Shown here piece by piece: positions 17,659 to 26,418 of a stretch of 64,000 nt of DNA; positions within the stretch are counted from its first letter, which is position 1; the number at the start of each line of letters is the position of its first letter. Below the pieces are notes generated by a model, which was not told the origin of the DNA, searched no databases, and saw only the letters and a program-made list of their open reading frames with translations. The stretch comes from Cupriavidus basilensis (GTDB taxonomy: Bacteria > Pseudomonadota > Gammaproteobacteria > Burkholderiales > Burkholderiaceae). The stretch spans positions 3,596,001 through 3,660,000 of the forward strand of contig NZ_CP010537.1 of assembly GCF_000832305.1 (NCBI RefSeq). Direction: 5' to 3'. The translations under genes and the position numbers were made by a program.

Positions 17659-20430
17659 CTACAGCAATCCCAGTTGCCGCGCGATGGCAACCGCCTGCGT
17701 GCGATTGCTGGCCCGCAGCTTGGCGCTGATATTGCGCAGGTGGGTGCGCACGGTGGTCTCCGAGACAAAGAGCCGATCCGCCATCGCCACATTGGAGAAG
17801 CCCTCGGCCAGCAGTTGCAGCACCTTCTGCTCCTTGGGCGTGAGCGGTTCCAGCAGCCCATGGCGCGCCTGCATCGCGGCCGGGTCCACTGGCTCCGGCG
17901 CGCCGCCGCAGGCTTGCAGCAGGCGCTCCACATACCCTGCGGGCAGCGCGCTGCCCTGGCGCAGGCAGGCCTCGGCCACCAGCCGGCGCACGTCAGTGCT
18001 CTCGTCGGCGAAGATGCGGATGAAGCCTTCCGCCGCGCCGAAGCGCAGCGCTTCGCCCATCGCCTGCAACGCCTGGGGCGCGTCGCCGCTGCGCTGGCAA
18101 GCCAGCGCCAGCAGGATGCGCAGCTTGAGCGCCCTGCGCATCAGCTGCGCGCGCTCGGTGGCGGCGAGTTCCGTCTCGATGGCCTCGCGCGTGCGCACGC
18201 AGGGCTCGGTAAACAGCGCCAGCCGCAGGCGCCCCATGACCACGTCTTCCAGGTCGTTGGCGAACGAGCTGACCGCGCTCAGGCCGGGACGCGCGCGCCA
18301 CAGCGCCGGGTCGGCTGCGTGCTGCAGCGCTTGCTCGGCGGCATGCTGATTGCCTTGCAGCAGCGCCAGGCGGGCACGCTCGAGCATGGCGCCCAGCACC
18401 AGCCGTGGCAGGCCGCGATGATGGCCAAGGTGCTCGAGGGCGGCCAGCCATTCGTGCGCGCCGTCCACGTCGCCGCGGTCGTAGGCAATGCGGGCCAGTA
18501 CGGTATGGCCGGTGATGATCTGGTCGGGCAGGCCGAGGTCGCGCGCAAGCGGCACGTACACGGTGAGCAGGCGCTCCGCGCGCTCGCGCTCGTTGATCTC
18601 GTAGAGCGCATCGGCCAGCAGGATGCCGGCCATGGCGTTGCCGTTGGTAGGGCCGTAGCGGTTCGGCAGCATCGTGCTGGCGGCAATGCGAAACCGCGCC
18701 AGCGCCTGCTGCAGGCGGCCCTGGCGCAGGTCGATCAGCCCCTCCACCGATTCCGAGAAGATCTTGTTGAAGTTGCTGTCGGAGCCGCGCACGACCTGCC
18801 GGGCCACGCCCAGCAGGCGCCGCGCCTCGCGGTAGTCGCCGGTAACGGCGGCCATGCGCGCCATCGAGGTGGCCAGGATGGAGTCCGGGAACGGATAGCC
18901 CATGGGCAGCGGCAGCGGATCGTCGCGGCTGCAGGCACGCGCCTCGTCGAAGCGGTCCATCATGTTCAGCAGCATATGGCGCAGCGCGCGCACATGCGCC
19001 AGCAGGTCGCCCTCGGCGCCGGCCAGCGGGATGGTCTGCAGCAGCGCAATGGCGTCGGCCGGGCCGCGCGTAAACGACAGCGCCCACACATGGGCGATCT
19101 GCAGCTTGGGCCACGCGGCCAGTGCGTCGGCCGGCACCGCGTCCAGCCAGCGCGTCAGCAGGCGCATGCGGCCCTGCGCCAGCAACTCGTCCACCTTGCC
19201 CGCCAGCAGCGGCAGCGCGTGGTCCACCGCGCCGGCCGCCAGCGCATGCTCGATGGCCGGCACCGGCCGGCCCTGCTGCTCGTACCAGCGCGAGGCGGCC
19301 ATCTGCAAGGCCGGCACTTCGTGCGGCATGGCCTGCTGCAGCTGCGCACGCAGGAAGCTGGAGAACAGGCTGTGATAGCGGTACCAGCGCACATTGGGCT
19401 GATGGGTCTGAGCAGGCGGCTCCGCGCCGCCGTGGCGCTCGCCATCCAGCGGCATCAGGAACAGGTTGGCCCGCTCCAGCCAGGCGAGGATCTCCTCGCT
19501 GTCGGCGGTGCCGCTCACGGCATCGCACAACGGCCCGCTGAGCTGGTCAAGGATGGAGGTGCGCAACAGGAATGCACGCACCGCATCGGGCAGGTGCAGG
19601 TAGACGTCCTCCACCAGGTAATCGGCAATCGCGGCGTTCGAGCCGGAAAAGCCGGCGATGAAGGCGTCCGGCTGGCCACGCCGCTCCAGCGCCACCGACG
19701 CCAGCCACAACGCCGTCGCCCAACCCTCGGTGCGCCGGTGCAGCGTGGAGATGGCCGCGGGCTGCAACGCCAGGCCGCGTGCGCGGCGCAGGAAGGAATC
19801 GGTCTCGTCGGCGGTGAAGCGCAGCTGGGCCGGCTCGATCTCCAGCAGCTCGCCGCGCGCGCGCAGCCGCGCCAGCCCCGACTCCGGCACCCAGCGCGTG
19901 CCCACCACCAGGCGGGCGCCGGGTGGCAAATGCTCCACCACCTGCCAGACCAGGCCGGCCACGGCGGGGTTCTGCAAGGCCTCGAAGTCATCCAGGAACA
20001 GCGTGAAGGGGCGGTCGTGGGCCGCCATGCGGTCGATCAGCGCAAGCGCGTGCTCGCCTGCCGACTGCGGCGCAGGCTGGGCCGCGGCGAGCGGCGCGCC
20101 GCCCTTGCGCAGCACCAGCGCGAAGGCGGCTTCGAGCGAGCCGAGAAAACGCGTGGCGTCATTGTCCGCGCGGTCCAGCGTGAGCCAGGCGGTGGCCACG
20201 CCTTCGGCGTCCAGCCGCGCCCGGCATTGCAGCATGGCGGTAGTCTTGCCGAACCCGGCCGGCGCGCGCACCAGCACCAGCTTGACGAAGCCGGCAGCGC
20301 ACACCGCGTCGCAAATGGCGCGGCGCTCCACCTGGAACGGGGTCAGCATGGGCGGGCGCAGCTTCGCCACCAGCGTGGCGGCGCGGGCGGCGCCCCGTTG
20401 GCCCGCGCTGGTCTCCTCGATTGTTGCCAT
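17659..20430 (-). CDS. Large MalT-like LuxR-family ATP-dependent regulator (LAL/STAND type)
   Basis: 923 aa. The N-terminal STAND-type NTPase has Walker A VRAPAGFGKTTAM near residue 55 and a Walker-B-like PFTLFLDDFEAL near residue 150. A long alpha-helical, TPR-like sensor region follows (about residues 350-830). The C-terminal LuxR helix-turn-helix is LTPKEQKVLQLLAEGFSNVA with VSETTVRTHLRNI. Start set at 20430, with AGGAAG upstream; the frame also opens to 20520 but over a 23-bp dyad. MalT-type proteins are activators that oligomerise with ATP and an inducer. It lies between clusters carrying the TCGTCGGA-type dyads, making it one candidate for their activator. Confidence 0.92.
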   Translation of the reverse strand: MATIEETSAGQRGAARAATLVAKLRPPMLTPFQVERRAICDAVCAAGFVKLVLVRAPAGFGKTTAMLQCRARLDAEGVATAWLTLDRADNDATRFLGSLEAAFALVLRKGGAPLAAAQPAPQSAGEHALALIDRMAAHDRPFTLFLDDFEALQNPAVAGLVWQVVEHLPPGARLVVGTRWVPESGLARLRARGELLEIEPAQLRFTADETDSFLRRARGLALQPAAISTLHRRTEGWATALWLASVALERRGQPDAFIAGFSGSNAAIADYLVEDVYLHLPDAVRAFLLRTSILDQLSGPLCDAVSGTADSEEILAWLERANLFLMPLDGERHGGAEPPAQTHQPNVRWYRYHSLFSSFLRAQLQQAMPHEVPALQMAASRWYEQQGRPVPAIEHALAAGAVDHALPLLAGKVDELLAQGRMRLLTRWLDAVPADALAAWPKLQIAHVWALSFTRGPADAIALLQTIPLAGAEGDLLAHVRALRHMLLNMMDRFDEARACSRDDPLPLPMGYPFPDSILATSMARMAAVTGDYREARRLLGVARQVVRGSDSNFNKIFSESVEGLIDLRQGRLQQALARFRIAASTMLPNRYGPTNGNAMAGILLADALYEINERERAERLLTVYVPLARDLGLPDQIITGHTVLARIAYDRGDVDGAHEWLAALEHLGHHRGLPRLVLGAMLERARLALLQGNQHAAEQALQHAADPALWRARPGLSAVSSFANDLEDVVMGRLRLALFTEPCVRTREAIETELAATERAQLMRRALKLRILLALACQRSGDAPQALQAMGEALRFGAAEGFIRIFADESTDVRRLVAEACLRQGSALPAGYVERLLQACGGAPEPVDPAAMQARHGLLEPLTPKEQKVLQLLAEGFSNVAMADRLFVSETTVRTHLRNISAKLRASNRTQAVAIARQLGLL

Positions 20431-20454
20431 TCGCCGTGTCTTCCTGTTGGCGGC

Positions 20455-20477
20455 GGCATCCACGAGCTGTGGATGCC
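20455..20477. promoter_or_regulatory. 23-bp dyad upstream of the MalT-like regulator
   Basis: GGCATCCAC-GAGCT-GTGGATGCC is a perfect 9-bp inverted repeat with a 5-bp centre, 24 bp upstream of the chosen start. It could be an operator or a 5'-UTR hairpin. It does not match the TCGTCGGA-type motif. Confidence 0.5.
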
Positions 20478-20635
20478 ACGCGATCGGCGCCGGCTTATGC
20501 TTGCCGGCTGCTGGCGCCACATGCGCCAGGGATCGAACGGCTGATTATGGCGTAAACGCCCGCCCGGCACGCGACGCGGCCCCGATGCAAGCCCCAATAC
20601 CGCTTGCCGCCCCCCATGCCGGCCACACAGGCAAG

Positions 20636-22180
20636 CTATACCAGCTTGTTCTCCCGCCCCGCCCAGTAGCGTTCGCGCAGCAGCCGCTTGAGCAGCTTGC
20701 CGGTGGGCAGGCGCGGCAGCTCGGCGGCAAAGTCCACCGAGCGAGGGCACTTGATGGCCGACAGATGGGTGCGGCAGAAGGCCAGCAGCTCGTCGGCCAG
20801 GGCCGGGCTGGCGCGCGCCATGTCGAGTGGCTGCACCACCGCCTTGACCTCCTCGCCAAAGTCCTCGTTTGGCACCCCGATCACTGCCACGTCCATGACC
20901 TCGGGATGGGTCATCAGCAGGTTCTCGGCCTCCTGCGGATAGATGTTGACCCCGCCCGAGATGATCATGTTGGCCTTGCGGTCGGTCAGGTAGAGAAAGC
21001 CCTCCTCGTCCACGTAGCCGACGTCGCCCAGCGTGGTCCAGCCGGCGTGCACCGGGTGGCGCGACTGCGCGGTCTTGTCGGGATCGTTGTGGTAGACGAA
21101 GCTGCGCCCCTCGGCGAAGTAGATGGTGCCGGGCTCGCCCGGCGGCAGCAGCGCGCCGCTGTCGTCGCAGATGCGCAGCTGGCCAATGGAGGCACGGCCC
21201 ACCGTGCCTTTATGGGTGAGCCAGTCGGCCGAACCCACGGCGGTGGAGCCGTTGCCCTCCGTGCCGGCGTAGTACTCCCAGATGATCGGCCCCCACCAGT
21301 CGATCATCTGCTCCTTGACGGCCACCGGGCAGGGCGCGGCGGCATGCACGGCAAAGCGCAGCGAGGACACGTCGTGGCGCAGGCGCACATCCTCGGGCAG
21401 CTTGAGCATGCGCGAGAACATGGTCGGCACGACCTGGGTATGCGTGATGCGGTGCAGTGCCAGCAGGCGCAGGAATGCTTCCGCGTCGAAATGCTCCATC
21501 ACCACCGAGGTGCCGCCGAGCTGCTGCACCGCCATGTTGTAGCGCAGCGGCGCGGCGTGGTAGAGGGGAGCCGGCGAGAGGTAGCGCGTGTCCGTCCCAA
21601 ACTGGTAGAGGGACTGGCACATCAGCACCATGGTGCCAGGCACGTCGATCTGCTGGTTGGCCGGCGGCGTGAAGACACCCTTGGGGCGGCCGGTGGTGCC
21701 GGAGGAGTACAGCATGTCGGTGCCCGCGCATTCGTCCTCGATGCGCCACCCGGGGTACCGGGCCAGCGCCGTCTCGTAGGCGGCGAAGCCCGGCACCGCG
21801 CCGTCCATCATCAGGCGCGCGACCAGGCCTGGCACCTTGGCCGCCACGCCCTGCGCCACGGCGGCCTGCGCATGCGAGGTGACCAGCATCCTGGCGCCGC
21901 TGTCGGCCACGATATGCGCGGCGTCGTCCACGTTCAGGCGCGTGCTGATGCACACGTAGATCAACCCCGAGCGTTGCGCGCCCCAGCACAGCTCGAACAG
22001 GCGCGGGTGGTTCTCCAGCAGGAAGGCCACGCGGTCGCCCGGCTGCAGCCCGTGGTCGCGGAACAGCCGCGCCGCCTGGTTGGAGCGCTCGTCGAGCTCG
22101 CGGTAAGTAACGACGGTGCCGCCGGCCATGATGATGGCCGGCTTGTCCGGGGTGCGCTGCGCATGAACATGCGGGTGCAT
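20636..22180 (-). CDS. AMP-dependent acyl-CoA synthetase/ligase
   Basis: 514 aa from ATG 22180 (MHPHVHAQRTPDKPAIIMAG), with AGGAGG upstream. ANL-superfamily motifs present: MLYSSGTTGRPKG (P-loop), EYYAGTEGNGS (A5-like), LTDRKANMIISGGVNIYPQE (hinge and A8), and PTGKLLKRLLRERYW with the catalytic lysine. It activates a carboxylate through an acyl-adenylate to acyl-CoA. The divergent acyl-CoA dehydrogenase genes and shared dyads indicate a common pathway. Chain length cannot be read from sequence. The frame reaches 22516 but crosses the divergent promoter. Confidence 0.92.
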   Translation of the reverse strand: MHPHVHAQRTPDKPAIIMAGGTVVTYRELDERSNQAARLFRDHGLQPGDRVAFLLENHPRLFELCWGAQRSGLIYVCISTRLNVDDAAHIVADSGARMLVTSHAQAAVAQGVAAKVPGLVARLMMDGAVPGFAAYETALARYPGWRIEDECAGTDMLYSSGTTGRPKGVFTPPANQQIDVPGTMVLMCQSLYQFGTDTRYLSPAPLYHAAPLRYNMAVQQLGGTSVVMEHFDAEAFLRLLALHRITHTQVVPTMFSRMLKLPEDVRLRHDVSSLRFAVHAAAPCPVAVKEQMIDWWGPIIWEYYAGTEGNGSTAVGSADWLTHKGTVGRASIGQLRICDDSGALLPPGEPGTIYFAEGRSFVYHNDPDKTAQSRHPVHAGWTTLGDVGYVDEEGFLYLTDRKANMIISGGVNIYPQEAENLLMTHPEVMDVAVIGVPNEDFGEEVKAVVQPLDMARASPALADELLAFCRTHLSAIKCPRSVDFAAELPRLPTGKLLKRLLRERYWAGRENKLV

Positions 22181-22309
22181 GACTGACCCTCCTGGAAGTG
22201 GGTGTGGCCGAACTGGGTGACTGGGTGCGTTGGAAACTTCGGTATCGCGGAACCGGCAGGGATGGCATTGCGTGCGGCACATTGTCGGGACAGGCACCCC
22301 GGGCGGGCA

Positions 22310-22325
22310 TCGTCGGATGCGACGA
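22310..22325. promoter_or_regulatory. Dyad operator copy 3 (TCGTCGGATGCGACGA)
   Basis: Upstream of the acyl-CoA ligase. Reading on the minus strand, GACAAT follows 23 bp after the dyad as a -10 candidate, and the ligase ATG lies 129 bp away. Confidence 0.65.
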
Positions 22326-22394
22326 ACGCGCCTTGATGCAATGCCGCAAACGCCGCTGTGGCCGCCCGTGCCGCGCGCCGCGCGCGGGGGCGAT

Positions 22395-22410
22395 TCGTCG
22401 CATCCGACGA
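22395..22410. promoter_or_regulatory. Dyad operator copy 4 (TCGTCGCATCCGACGA)
   Basis: Upstream of the acyl-CoA dehydrogenase. CATAAT (22432-22437) follows 21 bp later, and the GTG start is exactly 62 bp from the dyad end. Confidence 0.65.
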
Positions 22411-22437
22411 TGCGAACCGGCGGCCTCTTCACATAAT
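22411..22437 (+). promoter_or_regulatory. Putative promoter of acyl-CoA dehydrogenase pair
   Basis: The -10 candidate CATAAT at 22432-22437 is good. The -35 position (TGCGAA, 22411-22416) is poor and directly abuts the dyad, which fits activator-dependent transcription. Confidence 0.45.
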
Positions 22438-22472
22438 GGCAAGTGCCCCAGCAACCGCGCCAAGGAACCACC

Positions 22473-23618
22473 GTGGATTTCCAATTCAGCGAAGAACAAT
22501 CGATGTTGCGCGACACGCTCGCGCGCTACCTGGCCGACCACTACAGCTTCGAAGCCCGCCAGGCGGCAATCCGCTCGCCCGCTGGCTGGCGGGCGTCCTG
22601 CTGGCAGGCCCTGGCGCAGGAGCTGGGGCTGCTGGGCGCCGCGTTCCCGGAACGCTTTGGCGGGCTCGGCGGCAATGCCGTCGAACACACGATCGTGATG
22701 GAGCAGTTCGGCCGCCACCTGGTGGTCGAACCCTACCTGTCTACCGTTGTGCTCGGCGGCGGGGCCTTGCTGCATGGCAGCGAGACGCTGGCAGCCAGCT
22801 GGCTGCCTGCCATCATCGGCGGCGAGGCCACCGTGGCCTGGGCGCACGCCGAGCCGCGCAGCCGCTACTGCCTGCACGATGTACAGGCCAGCGCAGCCCG
22901 CGCGCAAGGCGGCTGGCGCCTTGACGGCCACAAGGCCGTGGTGGTGGCCGCGCCGTGGGCCACGCACCTGGTGGTCAGCGCGCGCACCGGCGGCAGCCGG
23001 CGCGACCGGGACGGCATCAGCCTGTTCTGGATCGCGCGCGACGCGCCCGGCGTGACGCTGCAGGAATACCCCACCGTGGATGGCTCCCGGGCCGCCGACA
23101 TACGCCTGGACAACGTCTTCGTGCCGGATGGTGGCTTGCTGGGCGCCGAGGGCGAGGCGCTGACGCTGATCGAGCGCCTGAGCGACGAGGCTGCGGTAGC
23201 GCTGTGCGCCGAAGCCGGCGGCGCCATGAGCCGCATGCTCGGCGACACGGTCGACTACGCGCGCCAGCGCAAGCAGTTTGGCGTACCCATTGCCACCTTC
23301 CAGGTGCTGCAGCACCGCATGGCCGACATGTATGTGCAACTGGAGCAAACCGTGGCGCTGACGCAAGTCGCCGCCATGCAGGTTGGCGCGCAGCCCACGC
23401 AGCGCGCGCTGGCAGCCAGCGCCGCCAAGGCGCAGGCCGGGCAGGCCGGCAGGTTCGTCGGCCAGGCCGCGGTGCAGATCCATGGCGGCATGGGCGTAAC
23501 GGAGGAGCTGGCGGTTGGCCACTACTTCAAGCGCGTCACCGCGATCGACCTGCAGTTTGGCTCCGCCGAACACCACCTGCGCCGCTACGCCGACCTGCTG
23601 TACCCGGTTGCCGCGTGA
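22473..23618 (+). CDS. Acyl-CoA dehydrogenase
   Basis: 381 aa from GTG 22473, with AAGGA upstream and the family N-terminus DFQFSEEQSMLRDTLARYLA. It has the three-part acyl-CoA dehydrogenase fold. IHGGMGVTEELAVGHYFKR is the usual FAD/substrate C-terminal segment, but the typical YxGxxEI ending is replaced by FGSAEHHL, as in partner-type subunits that pair with another dehydrogenase. A second dehydrogenase gene begins 47 bp downstream, so a heteromer is possible. It introduces a 2,3 double bond into acyl-CoA and passes electrons to ETF. Confidence 0.9.
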   Translation: MDFQFSEEQSMLRDTLARYLADHYSFEARQAAIRSPAGWRASCWQALAQELGLLGAAFPERFGGLGGNAVEHTIVMEQFGRHLVVEPYLSTVVLGGGALLHGSETLAASWLPAIIGGEATVAWAHAEPRSRYCLHDVQASAARAQGGWRLDGHKAVVVAAPWATHLVVSARTGGSRRDRDGISLFWIARDAPGVTLQEYPTVDGSRAADIRLDNVFVPDGGLLGAEGEALTLIERLSDEAAVALCAEAGGAMSRMLGDTVDYARQRKQFGVPIATFQVLQHRMADMYVQLEQTVALTQVAAMQVGAQPTQRALAASAAKAQAGQAGRFVGQAAVQIHGGMGVTEELAVGHYFKRVTAIDLQFGSAEHHLRRYADLLYPVAA

Positions 23619-23665
23619 GCCTGCGCATTCCTGCCCCGCACTGACGAACATCCCGAGGCCCATCG

Positions 23666-24901
23666 ATGAATCTCGATTTCTCCCCGCAAGAGCTGCAGTT
23701 CCGCGACGAGGTCCGTGCCTGGATCAAGGAAGCCTTCGACCCCGGCCTCAAGGCCCTGATGGCACGCACCAAGAATGGCTACCTCGACAAGGAAGGCCAG
23801 GTGCGCTGGCAGAAGAAGCTGTTCGAGCGCGGCTGGGCCGCGCCCAACTGGCCCGAGGAATATGGCGGCCCGGGCTGGTCCCCGGCGCAGCGCTACCTGT
23901 TCCAGGCAGAGACGGCTGCCGCCGGCTGCCCGACGGTGTCGCCGATGGGCCTGAAGATGGTGGCGCCGGTGATCATGAAATACGGCACTCCGGCGCAAAA
24001 GGCGCGCTTCCTGCCGCCCATCCTGCGCTCCGACATCTGGTGGTGCCAGGGCTACTCGGAACCCAACTCCGGCTCCGACCTGGCCTCGCTGCAGATGCGC
24101 GCCGAGCGCGGGAACGACGCGCACGGCGAGCACTACATCCTCAACGGCTCCAAGATCTGGACCACGCACGCGCAGTGGGCCGACTGGATGTTCTGCCTGG
24201 TGCGCACCAGCCGCGACGCGCGCCGCCAGGACGGCATCTCCTTCGTGCTGGTGGACATGCGCACGCCCGGCATCACGGTGGCGCCGCTGCCCACGCTGGA
24301 TGGCCCGGTCGAGGGACAGCAGGAAGTCAACCAGGTCTTCTTTGAAGATGTGCGCGTGCCGGTGGAAAACCGTATCGGCGAGGAGGGCCTGGGTTGGACC
24401 TACGCCAAGTACCTGCTTGAGTTCGAGCGCGGCGGCAGCTACGGCCCGATGTTGCGCCAGCAACTGGCCAAGGTGGCGCGCATCGCGGAGAAAGAGCCCG
24501 GCGAAGATGGCGCTCGCTTGCTCGACGACCCGGGTTTTCGCCGCAAGCTGGCCGAGTTGCACATGCGCGCGGCCGCGCTGGAGGCGAGCGAGCTGCGGCT
24601 GTTTTCCAACGTGAGCTCGGGCACCTCGATCGGCGCCGCCTCCAGCATGCTCAAGCTGGTGGGCACTGAGACCATCCAGGCCATCAGCGAGCTGGCGGTC
24701 GAAGCCGCCGGCCCATACGCGCTGCCCTTCGTGCAGGACGGCTGGGGCGAATTGCAGGGACGCGCCACGGGGCCAAAGGTGGGCCCCGACTATGCCGCGC
24801 CGCTGGCGCCGCGCTATTTCAACTACCGCAAGGCATCGATCTACGCCGGCTCCAACGAGATCCAGCGCAACATCATCGCCAAGCTGGTGCTTGGGCTGTA
24901 A
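23666..24901 (+). CDS. Acyl-CoA dehydrogenase
   Basis: 411 aa. N-terminal MNLDFSPQELQFRDEVRAWI and the central YSEPNSGSDLASLQMRA are the FAD-binding signatures, with WTTHAQWADWMFCLVRT following. The C-terminal IYAGSNEIQRNIIAKLVLGL holds the classic motif. It is co-transcribed with the preceding dehydrogenase (gap 47 bp). Complete-motif plus partner-type gene pairs of this kind are known to encode heteromeric dehydrogenases for bulky acyl-CoAs in actinobacteria; applying that here is inference. Confidence 0.92.
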   Translation: MNLDFSPQELQFRDEVRAWIKEAFDPGLKALMARTKNGYLDKEGQVRWQKKLFERGWAAPNWPEEYGGPGWSPAQRYLFQAETAAAGCPTVSPMGLKMVAPVIMKYGTPAQKARFLPPILRSDIWWCQGYSEPNSGSDLASLQMRAERGNDAHGEHYILNGSKIWTTHAQWADWMFCLVRTSRDARRQDGISFVLVDMRTPGITVAPLPTLDGPVEGQQEVNQVFFEDVRVPVENRIGEEGLGWTYAKYLLEFERGGSYGPMLRQQLAKVARIAEKEPGEDGARLLDDPGFRRKLAELHMRAAALEASELRLFSNVSSGTSIGAASSMLKLVGTETIQAISELAVEAAGPYALPFVQDGWGELQGRATGPKVGPDYAAPLAPRYFNYRKASIYAGSNEIQRNIIAKLVLGL

Positions 24902-24907
24902 GCCACG

Positions 24908-25306
24908 TCAGTGCAGCAGCCCGCCCGCCGGGCTGCGTTCCTGCGAGGCGGCCATGCCGGCTGCCGGCCCTTCGACATCCCTGTAATTCTCGCAGCCCGC
25001 GCACTCGACAAAGGGCACGGCCGGCTGGCCGGCGTCGACCTCTTCGCCGGCTTCCAGCGCCGCGGTCACCGTGGCCCGGATCGATTCCGCCTTGAGCAGC
25101 AGGCGCAGGGCGATGTCGGCGCCACGGCTGGCCGCCACGCGCGCGATGAAGGCCCGGCGCGCCGGATCGCCCAGCGTGGCGACGTGCGCCGCTTCGCACA
25201 GCACATGCCATGCGGCTGGCTGGCCGTCAAACTGCTGCCGGCGGCGCAGCAGGGTGGCGTCGATGGCGGCGGCGATTTCCGCGTCCCTGACGGTGTGATT
25301 GCGCAT
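24908..25306 (-). CDS. Hypothetical protein, 132 aa
   Basis: No family recognised. CAGGAGAGCACC precedes the ATG (MRNHTVRDAEIAAAIDATLL). The predicted protein is mostly helical and soluble, rich in Ala and Arg, with a CAGCENY pair of cysteines about 28 residues from the C-terminus. It starts 27 bp after the stop of the response-regulator gene on the same strand, so the two are probably co-transcribed. Its stop is only 6 bp from the convergent dehydrogenase stop. Confidence 0.65.
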   Translation of the reverse strand: MRNHTVRDAEIAAAIDATLLRRRQQFDGQPAAWHVLCEAAHVATLGDPARRAFIARVAASRGADIALRLLLKAESIRATVTAALEAGEEVDAGQPAVPFVECAGCENYRDVEGPAAGMAASQERSPAGGLLH

Positions 25307-25333
25307 GGTGCTCTCCTGAACGGGAAACTGGGG

Positions 25334-26044
25334 TTAGGGCCAGACGCGGGCCGCGCCACGATCATTGCTGCCGTGACTGCCGAGCGTCTGGAACCTGGCG
25401 CCGCGCTGGCGCGCGGCATGGATGGCTTCGCTCTTGTTGCTGACCTGCAGGCGCTGGTACAGCAGCGCGACATGGCTCTTCACGGTCGCCACCGAGATAT
25501 TGAGCAGGCGGCTCACGGTCTTGAGCGCATAGCCGTGCGACAGCAGGACCAGCACCTCGTACTGGCGCGGCGTGAGCTTCAACATGCGCGCCTCCTCGCG
25601 CAACAGGTCGATGCGCTCGCCTTGCGTCGCCAGTGCCTGCAAAGGCGCCGAGGGGTGCGGGGCCGGCTGGCGCCAGCGCGCGTCATCGGCCAGCACCAGC
25701 CGGATCGCCGCCTCGATCGCCGCCAGCGATGACGCCTTGGGCAGCCACCTGCAGATGCCCCACGCCAGGTCCAGCGGCACCACGGGCGGTAGCGTGCCAT
25801 CGACCAGCAGCAGCAGGTACTGCACCGATAGCACGGTGCGTGCGGTCTCCAGCAACGCGCGCGCGCGATCCTGCGCTGGCGGCAAGCCGAGGATCACCAG
25901 CCCGATGTCGTTCATCTGCCCCTGCAGCATGGCGAGATCGGCCGGATCCACGCAGATCACGTGGCCCAGGCCCTCGACGCCACCCAGCATGCGCAGCAGG
26001 CCGAGCCGCAAGAGCGGGTTGTCTTCAAGCAGGAGCGCATTCAT
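25334..26044 (-). CDS. NarL/FixJ-type response regulator with aspartate-less receiver
   Basis: 236 aa from ATG 26044 (MNALLLEDNPLLRLGLL). The receiver keeps the acidic pair (Glu7-Asp8) and the distal lysine in WLPKASS. At the phospho-acceptor place, however, it reads LVILGLPP, with Ile51 aligned to the usual Asp. The C-terminal LuxR helix-turn-helix is LKLTPRQYEVLVLLSHGYALKTVSRLLNISVATVKSHVALL. It is therefore likely phosphorylation-independent. No sensor kinase gene lies nearby. An in-frame extension to 26155 has no ribosome site. Confidence 0.85.
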   Translation of the reverse strand: MNALLLEDNPLLRLGLLRMLGGVEGLGHVICVDPADLAMLQGQMNDIGLVILGLPPAQDRARALLETARTVLSVQYLLLLVDGTLPPVVPLDLAWGICRWLPKASSLAAIEAAIRLVLADDARWRQPAPHPSAPLQALATQGERIDLLREEARMLKLTPRQYEVLVLLSHGYALKTVSRLLNISVATVKSHVALLYQRLQVSNKSEAIHAARQRGARFQTLGSHGSNDRGAARVWP

Positions 26045-26418
26045 GACGGCGTGCCTGCGTGCGAGCTGCTGCGTTCCGGTTCCATCTGCTCCCCCTTTGG
26101 CAACGACGTGCCCATCCGGCTTGGCTGGTGTTCGCGGCAACGTTGTCACAGGCAATACCGCAAGCCGTGTGCCAGCGGCAAGGCGTTGTGCGCGGCGGAT
26201 GCGAGGGGGATTGCGGCAGGGGTGGCGCCGGCCGGGAAGGCAGGCGCCATAACGGCTGGCGGGAGGGCGTGCCAGGCAGGCGGGGCCTGGCGGTGCCCCT
26301 TGCCAGGCGCGAATGCGCGAGCGGCGGGCCGGCTGCGTGTTACGCGTTACGTAACGTGTTCCGTGGGGCAGGCGGAAGTGGAATGTCAGCTTGCTGACAA
26401 GACCGGCTCTGCGTTGTC

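Larger units (their letters stand above)
22307..22413. repeat. 20-bp perfect inverted repeat framing the divergent promoter
   Basis: Arms at 22307-22326 and 22394-22413 are exact reverse complements and are separated by 67 bp. Each arm contains one copy of the 16-bp dyad, so each divergent gene has its own site pointing in its own direction. Confidence 0.85.

Noticed and set aside
17674..20544. 956-aa open frame on the plus strand opposite the MalT-like regulator
   Set aside because: It is a GC-driven antisense shadow with His/Gln/Arg-rich composition and no recognisable domain, while the minus strand encodes clear ATPase and LuxR motifs.
21210..23663. 817-aa minus-strand frame spanning the divergent ligase/dehydrogenase promoter
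   Set aside because: It crosses two real genes in other frames and the operator region.
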